NCBI RefSeq assembly: GCF_002252045.1
Contig: NZ_NEFF01000006.1
Coordinates: 1-64,000 of the forward strand
Direction of reading: 5' to 3'
From: Ignatzschineria sp. F8392
GTDB taxonomy: Bacteria; Pseudomonadota; Gammaproteobacteria; Cardiobacteriales; Wohlfahrtiimonadaceae
Length of the DNA stretch: 64,000 nucleotides
Shown here: positions 48,331 to 57,388 of the stretch, piece after piece
Position numbering within the stretch: position 1 is the first letter of the stretch
Layout: every line of letters begins with the position of its first letter
Made by a program: the position numbers and the translations under genes
The notes under the pieces: generated by a model
Told to the model about the DNA's origin: nothing
Databases searched by the model: none
The model's input: the letters and a program-made list of their open reading frames with translations, nothing else

Positions 48331-49230
48331 TTAGTGAGAGAATTTCATCTGCAGATATTGCATTAAAGAGCGAACAGTTGCCGGCAGATAACGGCTCTCG
48401 GGATAGACAAGATGCACTGATTTTGGTTTGGGTCGATGCTCTGGAAAGAGCTCAATAATACGCCCCGATTCAATCTCACTATCGACGGCATAATCGAAAA
48501 ACTGCATAATACCAAAGCCGTTTAATACCGTCTCAAATGCGCCTAAGGAGTTTGAATGCACCATGGCCGGCGAAAAATGAAAAGGCGTAGAATCAGCGCC
48601 AAATTCCCAGGGTAGTAGTTGCCCGGTATGGGGAAATCGCAGTGCGATCGTCTCTGCTTGATGGAGCTCTTCTAATGATTGAGGTTCACCATAGCGCTCT
48701 AAATAGGCGGGAGATGCCACCAACTTCAATTGTGCTTGATGAAGTTCTTTCGCCACCAAACGATCCCCTTTAAGTTCACCAATACGAATGGCAAGATCAA
48801 ACTCATCTTTAGTAAAGTTAACGTAAGAGTTACTCAGTGAAACCTCAAGCTGGATACTCTCATGATGCGCCTCTAAAAAAGGGGTCATTGCCGGCAGAAA
48901 CTTCTTAATGCCGTAACTATCGGGCATACTGATGCGTAAAATACCATGGAGATCACCACTACTACTGATCTGCCTTTCAATATCACGAATATTTTCAATC
49001 GCCTCTTTACAGACAAGGTAGTAGCTCTTCCCCTCTTCAGTTAAGCGCATTGATCGAGTTGAGCGTTGAAAAAGTTTAATATTCAACTTTTTCTCTAAGC
49101 GAGAGACCGCCTTACTCACCGCAGAAGGTGTGACACCAATCGCAATAGAGGCATCGGTAAAATTACGGCTCTCTGCCGCCTTACAAAAAATTTGTAGATC
49201 ATTAAAATCCAGATTGTGGAGTAGAGTCAT
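48331..49230 (-). CDS. LysR-family transcriptional regulator
   Basis: The 299-residue protein has the LysR winged helix at the N-terminus (FNDLQIFCKAAESRNFTDAS, then TPSAVSKAVSRLEKKLNIKL) and the periplasmic-binding-like effector domain from about residue 90. The start is taken as the ATG at 49228-49230, next to an in-frame GTG one codon upstream; GAGGGATAGG precedes it. It is divergent from a nitroreductase-family gene and probably controls it, a common arrangement for LysR regulators. Confidence 0.92.
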   Translation of the reverse strand: MTLLHNLDFNDLQIFCKAAESRNFTDASIAIGVTPSAVSKAVSRLEKKLNIKLFQRSTRSMRLTEEGKSYYLVCKEAIENIRDIERQISSSGDLHGILRISMPDSYGIKKFLPAMTPFLEAHHESIQLEVSLSNSYVNFTKDEFDLAIRIGELKGDRLVAKELHQAQLKLVASPAYLERYGEPQSLEELHQAETIALRFPHTGQLLPWEFGADSTPFHFSPAMVHSNSLGAFETVLNGFGIMQFFDYAVDSEIESGRIIELFPEHRPKPKSVHLVYPESRYLPATVRSLMQYLQMKFSH

Positions 49231-49532
49231 CACCTATCCCTCGCAACTTGTTCCCATTCACGATGCTATAAGTACTTCAAAATAGCACTGAGCATCCCCT
49301 CTTCATCAAACTATTTTAGCGCTATTTGTGCCGCTTAGGCATTAAAGATTTTCTTCTCATCTATAGTCAAAGATGAGATTAATCCCTATGATGGGGAGGA
49401 ATCTTAAGAGAGTCGTTTCAATATGAGAGGCGACTCTGTGCTCTTGGCGCAAAGTCTTATAGGTTATTCTTATGGCTCAAGATTAGCGTCATTACGAAAC
49501 AACACTAACAATCGATAGAAGGAATTGAATCT
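49231..49532. other. Divergent regulatory spacer between the LysR and nitroreductase genes
   Basis: The spacer of about 300 bp has a perfect interrupted dyad TCTCATCT-N8-AGATGAGA (49355-49378). A second inverted repeat is AGAGTCG (49409-49415) with CGACTCT (49431-49437). Both could be regulator sites. No coding frame is present. Confidence 0.5.
49355..49378. promoter_or_regulatory. Candidate LysR operator
   Basis: TCTCATCT and AGATGAGA form a perfect 8-bp inverted repeat separated by 8 bases, about midway between the divergent genes. The size suits a LysR-type dyad; assignment is by position and symmetry only. Confidence 0.4.
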
Positions 49533-50129
49533 ATGCAAAACTTTACCTCGCTAGTGGAAAAACGCCGGACAATTTACCACCTTGGAAATAAACTTCCTCA
49601 GTCAAAAGAGGAGATCACTCAATTAATTGAAAAAGTTACGAAAGATACACCCTCTGCTTTCAACTCCCAAAGTTCTCGCGTTGTATTATTACATGATAAA
49701 GCGCATCAAAAGTTATGGGACATCACGTTAGAGGCATTAAGAGCGATCGTTCCTGCTGATAACTTTGCCGCTACAGAGGCTAAAATTAAGAGCTTTGCTG
49801 CCGGTGCAGGAACGATTCTCTACTTTGAAGATCAACAAGTTGTTGAAGATCTTCAAGAGCAGTTCTCAGCTTATGCTGCTAATTTCCCTAAATGGTCTGA
49901 ACAAGCGCATGGAATTACGGCATATGCTGTTTGGCTCGCACTGGCAGAGGTCAATATCGGCGCCTCTCTACAACACTACAATGAGTTGATTGAAGCTGCC
50001 GTTAAAGCAGAGTGGAACCTTCCTGAAAAGTGGGCATTAAAAGCGCAGATGCCATTTGGTTCAATCGAAACAGAGGCAGACCCTAAAGCTTATATCGATA
50101 CAGCAGCACGTTTTAAAGTCTTCGGTTAA
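49533..50129 (+). CDS. Nitroreductase-family oxidoreductase
   Basis: This is a flavin-binding nitroreductase-like protein of 198 residues, smaller than NfsB-type enzymes and resembling the Frm2/Hbn1-like subgroup. Features are the N-terminal FTSLVEKRRTIYHLG (FMN phosphate contact with two arginines), TPSAFNSQSSRVVLL, AGAGTILYFED, and the C-terminal KAQMPFGSIETEADPK. It would reduce nitro compounds or quinones with NAD(P)H; the substrate is unknown. GAAGGA precedes the ATG, and a terminator follows. Confidence 0.88.
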   Translation: MQNFTSLVEKRRTIYHLGNKLPQSKEEITQLIEKVTKDTPSAFNSQSSRVVLLHDKAHQKLWDITLEALRAIVPADNFAATEAKIKSFAAGAGTILYFEDQQVVEDLQEQFSAYAANFPKWSEQAHGITAYAVWLALAEVNIGASLQHYNELIEAAVKAEWNLPEKWALKAQMPFGSIETEADPKAYIDTAARFKVFG

Positions 50130-50166
50130 GCGCCAAAATTAACCACAAAGTATCAACTATGCATGA

Positions 50167-50192
50167 AAAGGAGGGGATTCCCTCCTTTTTTT
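50167..50192 (+). terminator. Rho-independent terminator of the nitroreductase gene
   Basis: AAAGGAGGG pairs with CCCTCCTTT around a short loop and runs into a stretch of seven T. Confidence 0.9.
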
Positions 50193-50285
50193 CTGCTTTC
50201 TTACCGGTAGGCATGTGAATGCAATAAGAGCAAATTAGTCAGCTCCCTTGGCTTCACTGATTATCTTATTCATTGAGATAAAAAG

Positions 50286-50476
50286 GGCTGAACGATTGCC
50301 GGATCTTACTATCGCGCACCTCTATAGATTACGCGCCGGCAAATATGATCTTCAATCACTAGCCGTTGTTGTTACTTAAATAGCATTCATCTCGGCATCA
50401 TTGATGCCGATCTGCGGGCATGCAGTAGTGAAAAGAGTGCGATAGTTGGCTCCCGCGTGCTCCGCAGATTTTCTTA
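50286..50476 (+). repeat. Dispersed structured intergenic repeat, copy B
   Basis: About 191 bp, with TTGCCGG/CCGGCAA as stem 1, GGCATCATTGATGCC as stem 2, and CTGCGGG followed by GCAGTAGTGAAAAGAGTG and a CCCGC half of stem 3. A longer segment than in copies A and C lies between stems 1 and 2. Confidence 0.85.
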
Positions 50477-50494
50477 TCTTTTGAAATCAGTAAG

Positions 50495-50661
50495 AGCTGA
50501 TCAAGTGCCGGAGATTACCTCTGCACGCTTCCTAAAATCTCATGCCGGCAAGTATCGCTACTATAACGATATGATTCTCGGCATCATTAATGCCGACCTG
50601 CGGGCATACAGTAGTGAAAAGAGTACGATAGTTGGCTCCCGCAGCTCCATAAACCCTCTTA
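50495..50661 (+). repeat. Dispersed structured intergenic repeat, copy C
   Basis: About 167 bp in the same orientation as copy B, offset by 209 bp. Stem 1 is TGCCGG/CCGGCA, stem 2 is GGCATCATTAATGCC, and stem 3 is CTGCGGG/CCCGCAG. It ends in CCCTCTTA as copy A does. Confidence 0.85.
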
Positions 50662-50838
50662 CCTAGACACCCTTTTGATTGAATAAAAAGAGTAGTCAAA
50701 GTCCCGATTGGAGAAAATCCTAAAAAGAGTCAAATCAATGATAAAATAGGAAAAAGTTTGATAATAGAGCCATCAAACTTGAGATTTCGCTGCTTTAAGC
50801 AATGTTATTCACACCCATTTCAAGGAAAGTGATTATTT

Positions 50839-52245
50839 ATGGTTACTTATGAGAGCAACAATCTGTATCAAATTTTACAACCAATTATTGAAGATAACAA
50901 TTATCAATCCTTTGAAGAGTTAGTTGATTCGAGCCAACCTATCGATATGGCGGATGCCTTAGAACTCTTCCCCACTGAATCGATTATCCCGCTTCTTGAA
51001 AAATTACCGGCAGAGAAATTAACTGAGCTCTACCCTCACTTTGAAGAGGAAGAGAAGGTTAAAATTATCCCCCATCTCAATATCGAAACCCTCCAATCGC
51101 TCCTTAATCGCCTCCTATCAGATGAGCAGGTAACACTCTATCTCACATTGAGTAAAGAGCAACGCGATATCTTGATGCCAACACTCTCAAAAGAGGAACG
51201 AGAAGCGATTATTACGCTCTCCTCCTATCCGGAAGAGAGTATCGGCTCGATCGCTTCGGCCGACTATGTTAGCGTGACAGCTGATGGTACCGTCTCTGAT
51301 ATTTGGCATAAAGTCCGCCAAGATGCAAAGACTAAAGAGGCTCTTTCACAAATCTATATTACCGATGAATATCGCCATCTGATCGGTGTTGTATCACTAC
51401 AAGATATCCTTCTCTCTAAAGATAGCGACCTTATCCGCGATATTATGGATACCGATGTGATTCAGGCAAAGGCATCAGAAAATAGCCAAGTGGCCATTGC
51501 CCTAATTGAACGTTATGATCTCCCGGCACTTCCTGTTACCGATAATAACGGGCATCTCATCGGTATTGTGACGATCGAAGATGCGATGGAAAAGTTACGC
51601 GAAACCGCGGCCGGCGCCTTTGCAAAGCTCGGGGGTAACGTGGCAATGACAGGGCCTGAGCTCGATTACCAATACTCTGGATTTTGGCGTATGTTTCGAG
51701 TAAGAGGCTTCTGGTTAGTGATCTTAACCATCTTTGGCGTCTTTACCAGTACCTTTGTCGCACGGCAAGAGGAGATTCTCTCTGAGGTGATTATTTTAGC
51801 CGCATTCCTCGCTCCGATCGTCGATATGGGCGGAAATACCGGAAGCCAATCAGCCACCTTGGTGATTCGCTCCATGGCGCTTGGAGATATCCATCTTAAA
51901 TGGAAAGATATCTGGTTTATTATTAAAAAGGAGATTCCCGTTGCCTTAGCATTAGGGGTCATGGTGGCACTTGTGGAAGTGGTACTCGCCTTCTTCTTTA
52001 AGAGCGGTATTAGTATTAATGTCTTGATGGTTGTCGGCTTCTCGATGATTACCGTCACCTTTATGGGTGGATTGTTCGGCATTATGCTGCCCTTTATCGC
52101 AAAGCGCTTCAATGTTGACCCGGCAACCCTTAGCTCCCCGATGCTCACCTCTATTATGGATTTCTTAGGCGTTGTGATCTATTTCGGATTTGCTTATTGG
52201 TTCTTAAGTGATCTATTAGTTGAAGCGGCCGCTGTGGTGGGTTAG
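50839..52245 (+). CDS. mgtE: Magnesium transporter MgtE
   Basis: MgtE is a homodimeric Mg2+ channel gated by cytosolic magnesium. The 468 residues contain the helical N domain (about 1-130), a pair of CBS domains (about 135-250, with LPALPVTDNNGHLIGIVTIED), the connecting plug helix, and five membrane helices from about 285. The conserved pore segment is DMGGNTGSQSATLVIRSMALG near 335. AAGGAAAG precedes the ATG. A strong terminator follows. Confidence 0.96.
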   Translation: MVTYESNNLYQILQPIIEDNNYQSFEELVDSSQPIDMADALELFPTESIIPLLEKLPAEKLTELYPHFEEEEKVKIIPHLNIETLQSLLNRLLSDEQVTLYLTLSKEQRDILMPTLSKEEREAIITLSSYPEESIGSIASADYVSVTADGTVSDIWHKVRQDAKTKEALSQIYITDEYRHLIGVVSLQDILLSKDSDLIRDIMDTDVIQAKASENSQVAIALIERYDLPALPVTDNNGHLIGIVTIEDAMEKLRETAAGAFAKLGGNVAMTGPELDYQYSGFWRMFRVRGFWLVILTIFGVFTSTFVARQEEILSEVIILAAFLAPIVDMGGNTGSQSATLVIRSMALGDIHLKWKDIWFIIKKEIPVALALGVMVALVEVVLAFFFKSGISINVLMVVGFSMITVTFMGGLFGIMLPFIAKRFNVDPATLSSPMLTSIMDFLGVVIYFGFAYWFLSDLLVEAAAVVG

Positions 52246-52316
52246 ATCAGAAAGATAGCGTATCCATTAGAGTCTCTTCAATAGAGATTCTTCAATAGAA
52301 GATCTTCTATTAATCG

Positions 52317-52410
52317 CCCCAAAGCAGATTGATTCAATAAAACTAATTCGATAAAGTTTATTCAACAAAATTTATTCGATAAGTGGATCAATAGCTTTGG
52401 GGTTTTCTTT
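52317..52410 (+). terminator. Terminator of mgtE with repeat-filled loop
   Basis: CCCCAAAGC (52317-52325) pairs perfectly with GCTTTGGGG (52394-52402), extended inward by ATTGAT/ATCAAT, and is followed by TTTTCTTT. The loop of about 68 bases is occupied by a 14-bp tandem array. Confidence 0.75.
52332..52387. repeat. Degenerate 14-bp tandem repeat inside a terminator loop
   Basis: Four 14-bp units follow one another: ATTCAATAAAACTA, ATTCGATAAAGTTT, ATTCAACAAAATTT and ATTCGATAAGTGGA. Confidence 0.75.
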
Positions 52411-52436
52411 GGAAATTTAAGCGATTACATGCACTT

Positions 52437-54023
52437 ATGGCTAATAAGATACAAAAAACATTCTCTGCAAAGATCATTAAGCCCCTATTTATGAGCCTTA
52501 TCATTACTACCATTCTCCTTGCTCTTTTTGCCACATATGCAATAAAGCCATTACCAGAACTAAAACAGGTAAAAAGCAGTGCTCTGCCTATCAATGAGGA
52601 GAATAAGCTCGTACAGATGTTACAAAAAGAGTATCCGGAAGATCCCAACTTAACAGGGGTACTAGAGCTCTCTGACCCTCTTGACGCTTTCGTTGCTCGC
52701 TCTGTACTTCTCAACTTAGCTCAAGAGTCGATCGATCTACAATACTATATTTGGCGCCCCGATACCTCGGGAACCATGCTGCTCTACGACCTCTATAATG
52801 CAGCTGAGAGGGGTGTTCGTGTCCGGTTGCTACTCGATGATAATAATACTCGGGGTCTTGATGACCTTATCGCAGTTTTAGATTATCACCCCAATATCGA
52901 AGTGCGCCTCTTTAATCCCTTTACTAATCGCAAATTTCGCTTTTTAGGATATCTAACAGACTTAAAACGCTTAAATCATCGCATGCACAATAAACTCCTT
53001 GTGGTCGATGGTGTCACTGCCATTACAGGGGGACGTAATATTGGGGATGAATACTTTGCTGCCGGTAATGGTACTGTCTTTGTTGACTTAGATGTGATGG
53101 CGATCGGCAATATCGTGCCACAACTCTCTCACGATTTTGATCGCTATTGGAATAGCGAGCTCTCCTACCCTGCTAAACAGATCGTGACAAAAGAGTATGG
53201 ATCGGATCATATCGCCGCTTTTGAAAAGCTTCGCAAAGTCAAATATCGTGCTGATGTTGAAACTTATCAATCCGCTTTAGCGCAATCTAAATTATTAGAA
53301 AAGCTCTATCATCACAATATCGATTGGCAGTGGTCAGAAGCGATTCTGATCTCCGATCCTCCTAGTAAAGCACTCGGTGTCTGGAGTCAAAATGATTTTT
53401 ACAAGCCACTCTATAACGCGATTGGCGACGCCCAAAAAGAGCTCTTTTTAGTCTCACCCTATTTTGTACCGACAAAGGTAGGAACTGCTTTCTTAAAAGA
53501 TCTTGCAGAGCAAGGTATCCAGATATCGGTATTAACAAACTCCTATGAAGCCACCGATGTCGCCTTCGTCCACTCGGGATATATTAATTATCGCAAAGCG
53601 CTTATCGAAGCTGATATCGATATCTATGAACTCAAAAAATCACATGATAAAACCCCTCATCTCAAAGATAAGGGGCTTGTGGGAAGTTCCGGTTCCAGCT
53701 TGCACGCTAAAACCTTTGTTGTTGATAATGATCGCCTATTTGTCGGTTCATTAAATCTCGATCCTCGATCAGCAAAAATCAATACCGAGATGGGGCTTAC
53801 GATCTTAAACCCCCATCTCGCTAAAGATATGACCGACCGCATTAAGCGTCATCTATTAGAGCGCTCTTACAAAGTGATCTTAGAAGATGATCAATTAAAA
53901 TGGCAGCTATTTGATAATCAAGAGAGATTACTCAAAACTTATGATGTCGAGCCAAATACATCGATCTTAGAGCGAGCGCTGATCCGATTTTTAACTTGGC
54001 TCCCTATTGAGTGGCTTCTCTAG
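52437..54023 (+). CDS. Cardiolipin synthase-like phospholipase D family protein (ClsC/YmdC type)
   Basis: The 528-residue protein has an N-terminal membrane segment (about 13-35) and two HKD motifs. The first is MHNKLLVVDGVTAITGGRN near residue 182, the second LHAKTFVVDNDRLFVGSLN near 422. Two intact HKD motifs indicate a phosphatidyltransferase of the Cls group; length and spacing match ClsC (YmdC) and related proteins better than ClsA. The start lacks a strong ribosome binding site. Its stop codon is only six bases from that of convergent proP, with no terminator between them. Confidence 0.85.
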   Translation: MANKIQKTFSAKIIKPLFMSLIITTILLALFATYAIKPLPELKQVKSSALPINEENKLVQMLQKEYPEDPNLTGVLELSDPLDAFVARSVLLNLAQESIDLQYYIWRPDTSGTMLLYDLYNAAERGVRVRLLLDDNNTRGLDDLIAVLDYHPNIEVRLFNPFTNRKFRFLGYLTDLKRLNHRMHNKLLVVDGVTAITGGRNIGDEYFAAGNGTVFVDLDVMAIGNIVPQLSHDFDRYWNSELSYPAKQIVTKEYGSDHIAAFEKLRKVKYRADVETYQSALAQSKLLEKLYHHNIDWQWSEAILISDPPSKALGVWSQNDFYKPLYNAIGDAQKELFLVSPYFVPTKVGTAFLKDLAEQGIQISVLTNSYEATDVAFVHSGYINYRKALIEADIDIYELKKSHDKTPHLKDKGLVGSSGSSLHAKTFVVDNDRLFVGSLNLDPRSAKINTEMGLTILNPHLAKDMTDRIKRHLLERSYKVILEDDQLKWQLFDNQERLLKTYDVEPNTSILERALIRFLTWLPIEWLL

Positions 54024-54029
54024 CTATCA

Positions 54030-55514
54030 CTAGCCATCAATCTCCGGATGTTGATCGATCAAGCGTTCCCGGCGTTTTTGAAGACGCGCAATCTCTTCAT
54101 CAATACTCTCTATACGGCTTTCAATACGATCATAATGAGCTTGCAAAATCTCTCTCGCTTCGCTACGGTCAGAGGCAATCGGGGTCTCCCCACGTAATGG
54201 GCGATTCGCCGTCTCTTTCATATTGAAGGTCAAAATAATCCCAATAAAAGCTGTCGCCATTAGATAAAATGCCGGCACATAGAGATTATTGGTCAATTCA
54301 ATCAACCAAGCGGTTAAAGTCGGTGTAAATCCTGCCACTAAGACGGAGATATTAAACGCCGTTGCCATGGCGCTATAACGCACTTTTGTCGGGAAGATCG
54401 CCGGCAAAATAGAGGCCATCACTCCGGTAAAACAACTTAACATCAATGCGAGGAAGACTAAACCTAAAAAGATCAAACCCACATTGCCGGTATTAATGAG
54501 ATAAAAAGCGGGAATTGCACCGATTAACATTCCGACACTACCGATCTTAATAAAGACTTTACGGCCGAAACGGTCACTCAATAGCCCCACTAAGGGTTGA
54601 ACAAAGAGAATACCGATCATAATGGCAATAATAATCAGAACCCCGTGATCAGCACTATAGCCCAAACTAAATGAGAGATAACTCGGCATATAGGTAAGTA
54701 ACATATAGTAGGTCACGTTAGTTAAAATCACGATACCAACACTTAAAAGAATACTCTTTGTGTTATTACGAAGAACCGTTATAAGGGACTCTTTCGCTAC
54801 CGGCTTTGCCTCAATACTCTCGCTATGCTTTAAATATGTTGGTGTCTCATCGAGCGCATGGCGCAGATACATGCCTAAAATTCCTAAAGGTCCGGCAATA
54901 AAGAAGGGAATTCTCCAGCCCCACTCTTCAAAACGATCATCCCCTAAGAGAGTAGTGATCAAAACAACGACACCGGCACCTAAGACAAATCCGGAGATCG
55001 ATCCAAAATCGAGCCAGCTACTCAAAAATCCTCGGCGGCTATCAGGAGCATATTCCGCAACAAAGATCGCGGCACCCGTATACTCTCCGCCGACAGAGAA
55101 ACCCTGTGCTAACTTTGCAATTAAGAGCAAAATTGGGGCCCAGATACCGATTGTGGCATAAGAGGGGATCAAGCCGATCGCAAAGGTACTGACCGACATG
55201 ATAATAATTGTCACAGCGAGAATCTTTTTCCGCCCAAACTTATCCCCTAAAACGCCGAAGAAGACGCCGCCAATCGGTCTGACTAAAAAGGGAACCGAGA
55301 AGGTAGCCAATGATGCAACTAACTGTACGCCGGGGGAAGCATCTGGAAAGAAGACTTTCCCTAAAACATAGGCCAAAAAGCCGTATACCCCAAAATCGAA
55401 CCACTCAATGGCATTCCCCAATGCCGCAGCGGTAATCGCCTTGGTAAATTGATCGTTCTTCACGATCGTAATATCACTCAACTCCATCGGTTGGTGTTTT
55501 TTCGTGTTTGTCAT
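54030..55514 (-). CDS. proP: Osmoprotectant/proton symporter ProP (MFS, MHS family)
   Basis: ProP imports proline and betaines with H+ in response to osmotic stress. From the ATG at 55512-55514, preceded by AAGGAG, it has 494 residues and 12 membrane helices. Family signatures are NAIEWFDFGVYGFLAYVLG near the N-terminus, GDKFGRKKILA, and RPIGGVFFG. The C-terminal tail (AREILQAHYDRIESRIESID, then EEIARLQKRRERLIDQHPEI) is the heptad-patterned coiled coil that marks osmosensing ProP and separates it from other MHS transporters. The longer frame to 55553 has no ribosome binding site. Confidence 0.92.
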   Translation of the reverse strand: MTNTKKHQPMELSDITIVKNDQFTKAITAAALGNAIEWFDFGVYGFLAYVLGKVFFPDASPGVQLVASLATFSVPFLVRPIGGVFFGVLGDKFGRKKILAVTIIIMSVSTFAIGLIPSYATIGIWAPILLLIAKLAQGFSVGGEYTGAAIFVAEYAPDSRRGFLSSWLDFGSISGFVLGAGVVVLITTLLGDDRFEEWGWRIPFFIAGPLGILGMYLRHALDETPTYLKHSESIEAKPVAKESLITVLRNNTKSILLSVGIVILTNVTYYMLLTYMPSYLSFSLGYSADHGVLIIIAIMIGILFVQPLVGLLSDRFGRKVFIKIGSVGMLIGAIPAFYLINTGNVGLIFLGLVFLALMLSCFTGVMASILPAIFPTKVRYSAMATAFNISVLVAGFTPTLTAWLIELTNNLYVPAFYLMATAFIGIILTFNMKETANRPLRGETPIASDRSEAREILQAHYDRIESRIESIDEEIARLQKRRERLIDQHPEIDG

Positions 55515-56134
55515 AAATCTCCTTATTAGGTAGATATTCCATAATGAACTCACGAATTGCTTCTAAGGTATTACTCCTCATTAGGGAAGTTCATTCAAAT
55601 ACCTATCTGTTGGAAATATCAGTCGCAAACCCTAAAAAGCCTCTGATATTATTCAATAAGATTCAATAAAGTTTAAAAAATTGAAAATCTTAATCTGAAA
55701 ATAGAATAGCGAGGCTCGATTTCTATTTGTAATTAATATTTTCTCTATAAAGATCGCATCTCATTAAAAATATTAATTAGATATAAAATCTCATTACTGT
55801 ATAAGCCTCCTCTCTTTAAGGTGCAAGAATGCTCCTTTTCAATGCTTCAAATAGAGCTAACACTATACCTTCTCCCCCTATTGATCATTTTTTGTGATGA
55901 ATAAATGAGAAAAACTCCTATTTATGCCAAAATTTATCATCAAAAGTGATATTGACAGTTAACCAATTACTACATATGCCTAACATTTAGACAGAAGTAT
56001 ACTCATTTTAGATCTCAGATCATTTCTTTTAGTAAAACACCCTTAACTTTTATATGAGTTATATAATGACTAAAATCCTGGTATTATAAAATCACTAAAA
56101 AAATCTCCAATTCTATGATAGGACACATCGAATA
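55515..56134. other. AT-rich spacer at the edge of the methyltransferase operon
   Basis: This 620-bp stretch has no supported gene. GC content appears to fall toward the methyltransferase gene. TTATATAATGAC (56059-56070) contains a TATAAT -10-like element on the plus strand. Two adjacent ATTCAATAA(G/A) words lie at 55652-55671. No inverted-repeat ends, tRNA or integrase remnant were seen. Confidence 0.45.
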
Positions 56135-57388
56135 TTGACTACTTTTAATTTCTTAGACTTATTTGCTGGAGCTGGGGGCTTATCAGAAGGATTTATACAA
56201 GCAGGATATACTCCAATAGCTCATATAGAAAAAGAAAAAGCAGCATGCTATACCTTGAAAACAAGGAATGCTTATTATTTTTTTAAAAAAGAAAATAAGC
56301 TTGATATCTATTATTCATATCTTCGAGGAGAAATTTCACGGGAGACATTATATAACCATGTTCCAAAATCAGAATTTGATTCTGTTATTTGCAAAGCTAT
56401 TTCTCAAGAAAATCGCCAAATTATTTTTAAGAAAATAGATAAGCTATTAGAAGGGAAAAAATTAGATTTGATAGTAGGAGGCCCACCCTGCCAAGCCTAC
56501 TCTTTAATAGGCCGATCGAGTGATAAAAATAAAATGCTTGGCGACGATAGAAATTATCTATATTTAGAATATGTAGAGTTTTTAAAAAGATACCAACCAA
56601 AATTTTTTGTTTTTGAGAATGTTACAGGCTTGCTATCTGCTAAGGATATTGATGGGAAAAAGCATTTTGACAAAATGTTAAGCTCATTTAAGGAAGCGGG
56701 TTATAGCGCAAAAGCCTATACATTTAATGCTTCTGATTATGGCGTTCCACAAAATCGCAAAAGAATCATTATTATTGGTTCCCTATTTCAGAATGTAATT
56801 GATTTTTCGTTAGCAAAATCCAATCACTCAAACACAGTTCATGATTTTATTTTAGATCTCCCTGATTTAAAAGCGGGTACTGGAAAAATTTTTGCAGTAC
56901 CTAAAATACAAGAGAACCCATTATTAAAGAAGCTAAATATTTGCGATATACCCTATATTACATTTCATCAAGCTAGACCTCATAACGAAAGAGATTTAGA
57001 AATTTACAAATTAGTTGTTGAAAACTGGAATAAATATTCTGAAAGATTAAAATATAATGAATTACCTAAAAGATTAATTAATCATAATAATTTAAAATCA
57101 TTTTTGGATAGATTTAAGGTTGTAGTGGCAAATCAACCTTCTCATACTATTGTTGCACATATATCAAAGGATGGTCACTATTACATTCATCCTGATATTA
57201 CACAAAATCGATCATTAACTGTCCGAGAAGTTGCTAGATTACAAACATTTCCCGATAGTTATTTCTTTGAAAGTGAAAGTGGAAAACCGGCTAGAACAGC
57301 TGCATATACACAAGTTGGTAATGCTGTACCGGTTCTATTGGCTAAAAAAATAGCATGTAAACTAAAAGTGATTCTGGAGTCTATATAA
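56135..57388 (+). CDS. DNA (cytosine-5-)-methyltransferase
   Basis: The 417-residue enzyme has all core motifs of C5-cytosine methyltransferases: motif I FLDLFAGAGGLSEGF (residues 6-20), motif IV GGPPCQAYSLIGR with the catalytic Cys near 122, motif VI FVFENVTGLLS near 157, motif VIII in YGVPQNRKRIIIIG near 203, and motif X TQVGNAVPVLLA near 398. A region of about 60 residues rich in Lys/Glu/Tyr separates motifs I and IV. The start is a TTG with AGGA 11 bases upstream. Codon use is markedly AT-rich compared with neighbours. The stop abuts the ATG of the next gene, so the pair is an operon. The recognition sequence cannot be predicted here. Confidence 0.95.
   Translation: MTTFNFLDLFAGAGGLSEGFIQAGYTPIAHIEKEKAACYTLKTRNAYYFFKKENKLDIYYSYLRGEISRETLYNHVPKSEFDSVICKAISQENRQIIFKKIDKLLEGKKLDLIVGGPPCQAYSLIGRSSDKNKMLGDDRNYLYLEYVEFLKRYQPKFFVFENVTGLLSAKDIDGKKHFDKMLSSFKEAGYSAKAYTFNASDYGVPQNRKRIIIIGSLFQNVIDFSLAKSNHSNTVHDFILDLPDLKAGTGKIFAVPKIQENPLLKKLNICDIPYITFHQARPHNERDLEIYKLVVENWNKYSERLKYNELPKRLINHNNLKSFLDRFKVVVANQPSHTIVAHISKDGHYYIHPDITQNRSLTVREVARLQTFPDSYFFESESGKPARTAAYTQVGNAVPVLLAKKIACKLKVILESI

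Larger units (their letters stand above)
50130..50838. other. Spacer with terminator and two tandem structured repeats
   Basis: This 709-bp gene-free stretch contains the nitroreductase terminator (50167-50192) and two copies of the dispersed structured repeat (50286-50476 and 50495-50661). About 170 bp before mgtE should hold its promoter. A 69-codon frame (50457-50666) lies across repeat copy C and is not judged to be a gene. Confidence 0.6.

Noticed and set aside
50457..50666. 69-codon plus-strand frame
   Set aside because: It spans structured repeat copy C; the equivalent frame is broken in copies A and B, so conservation is of structure and not of protein.
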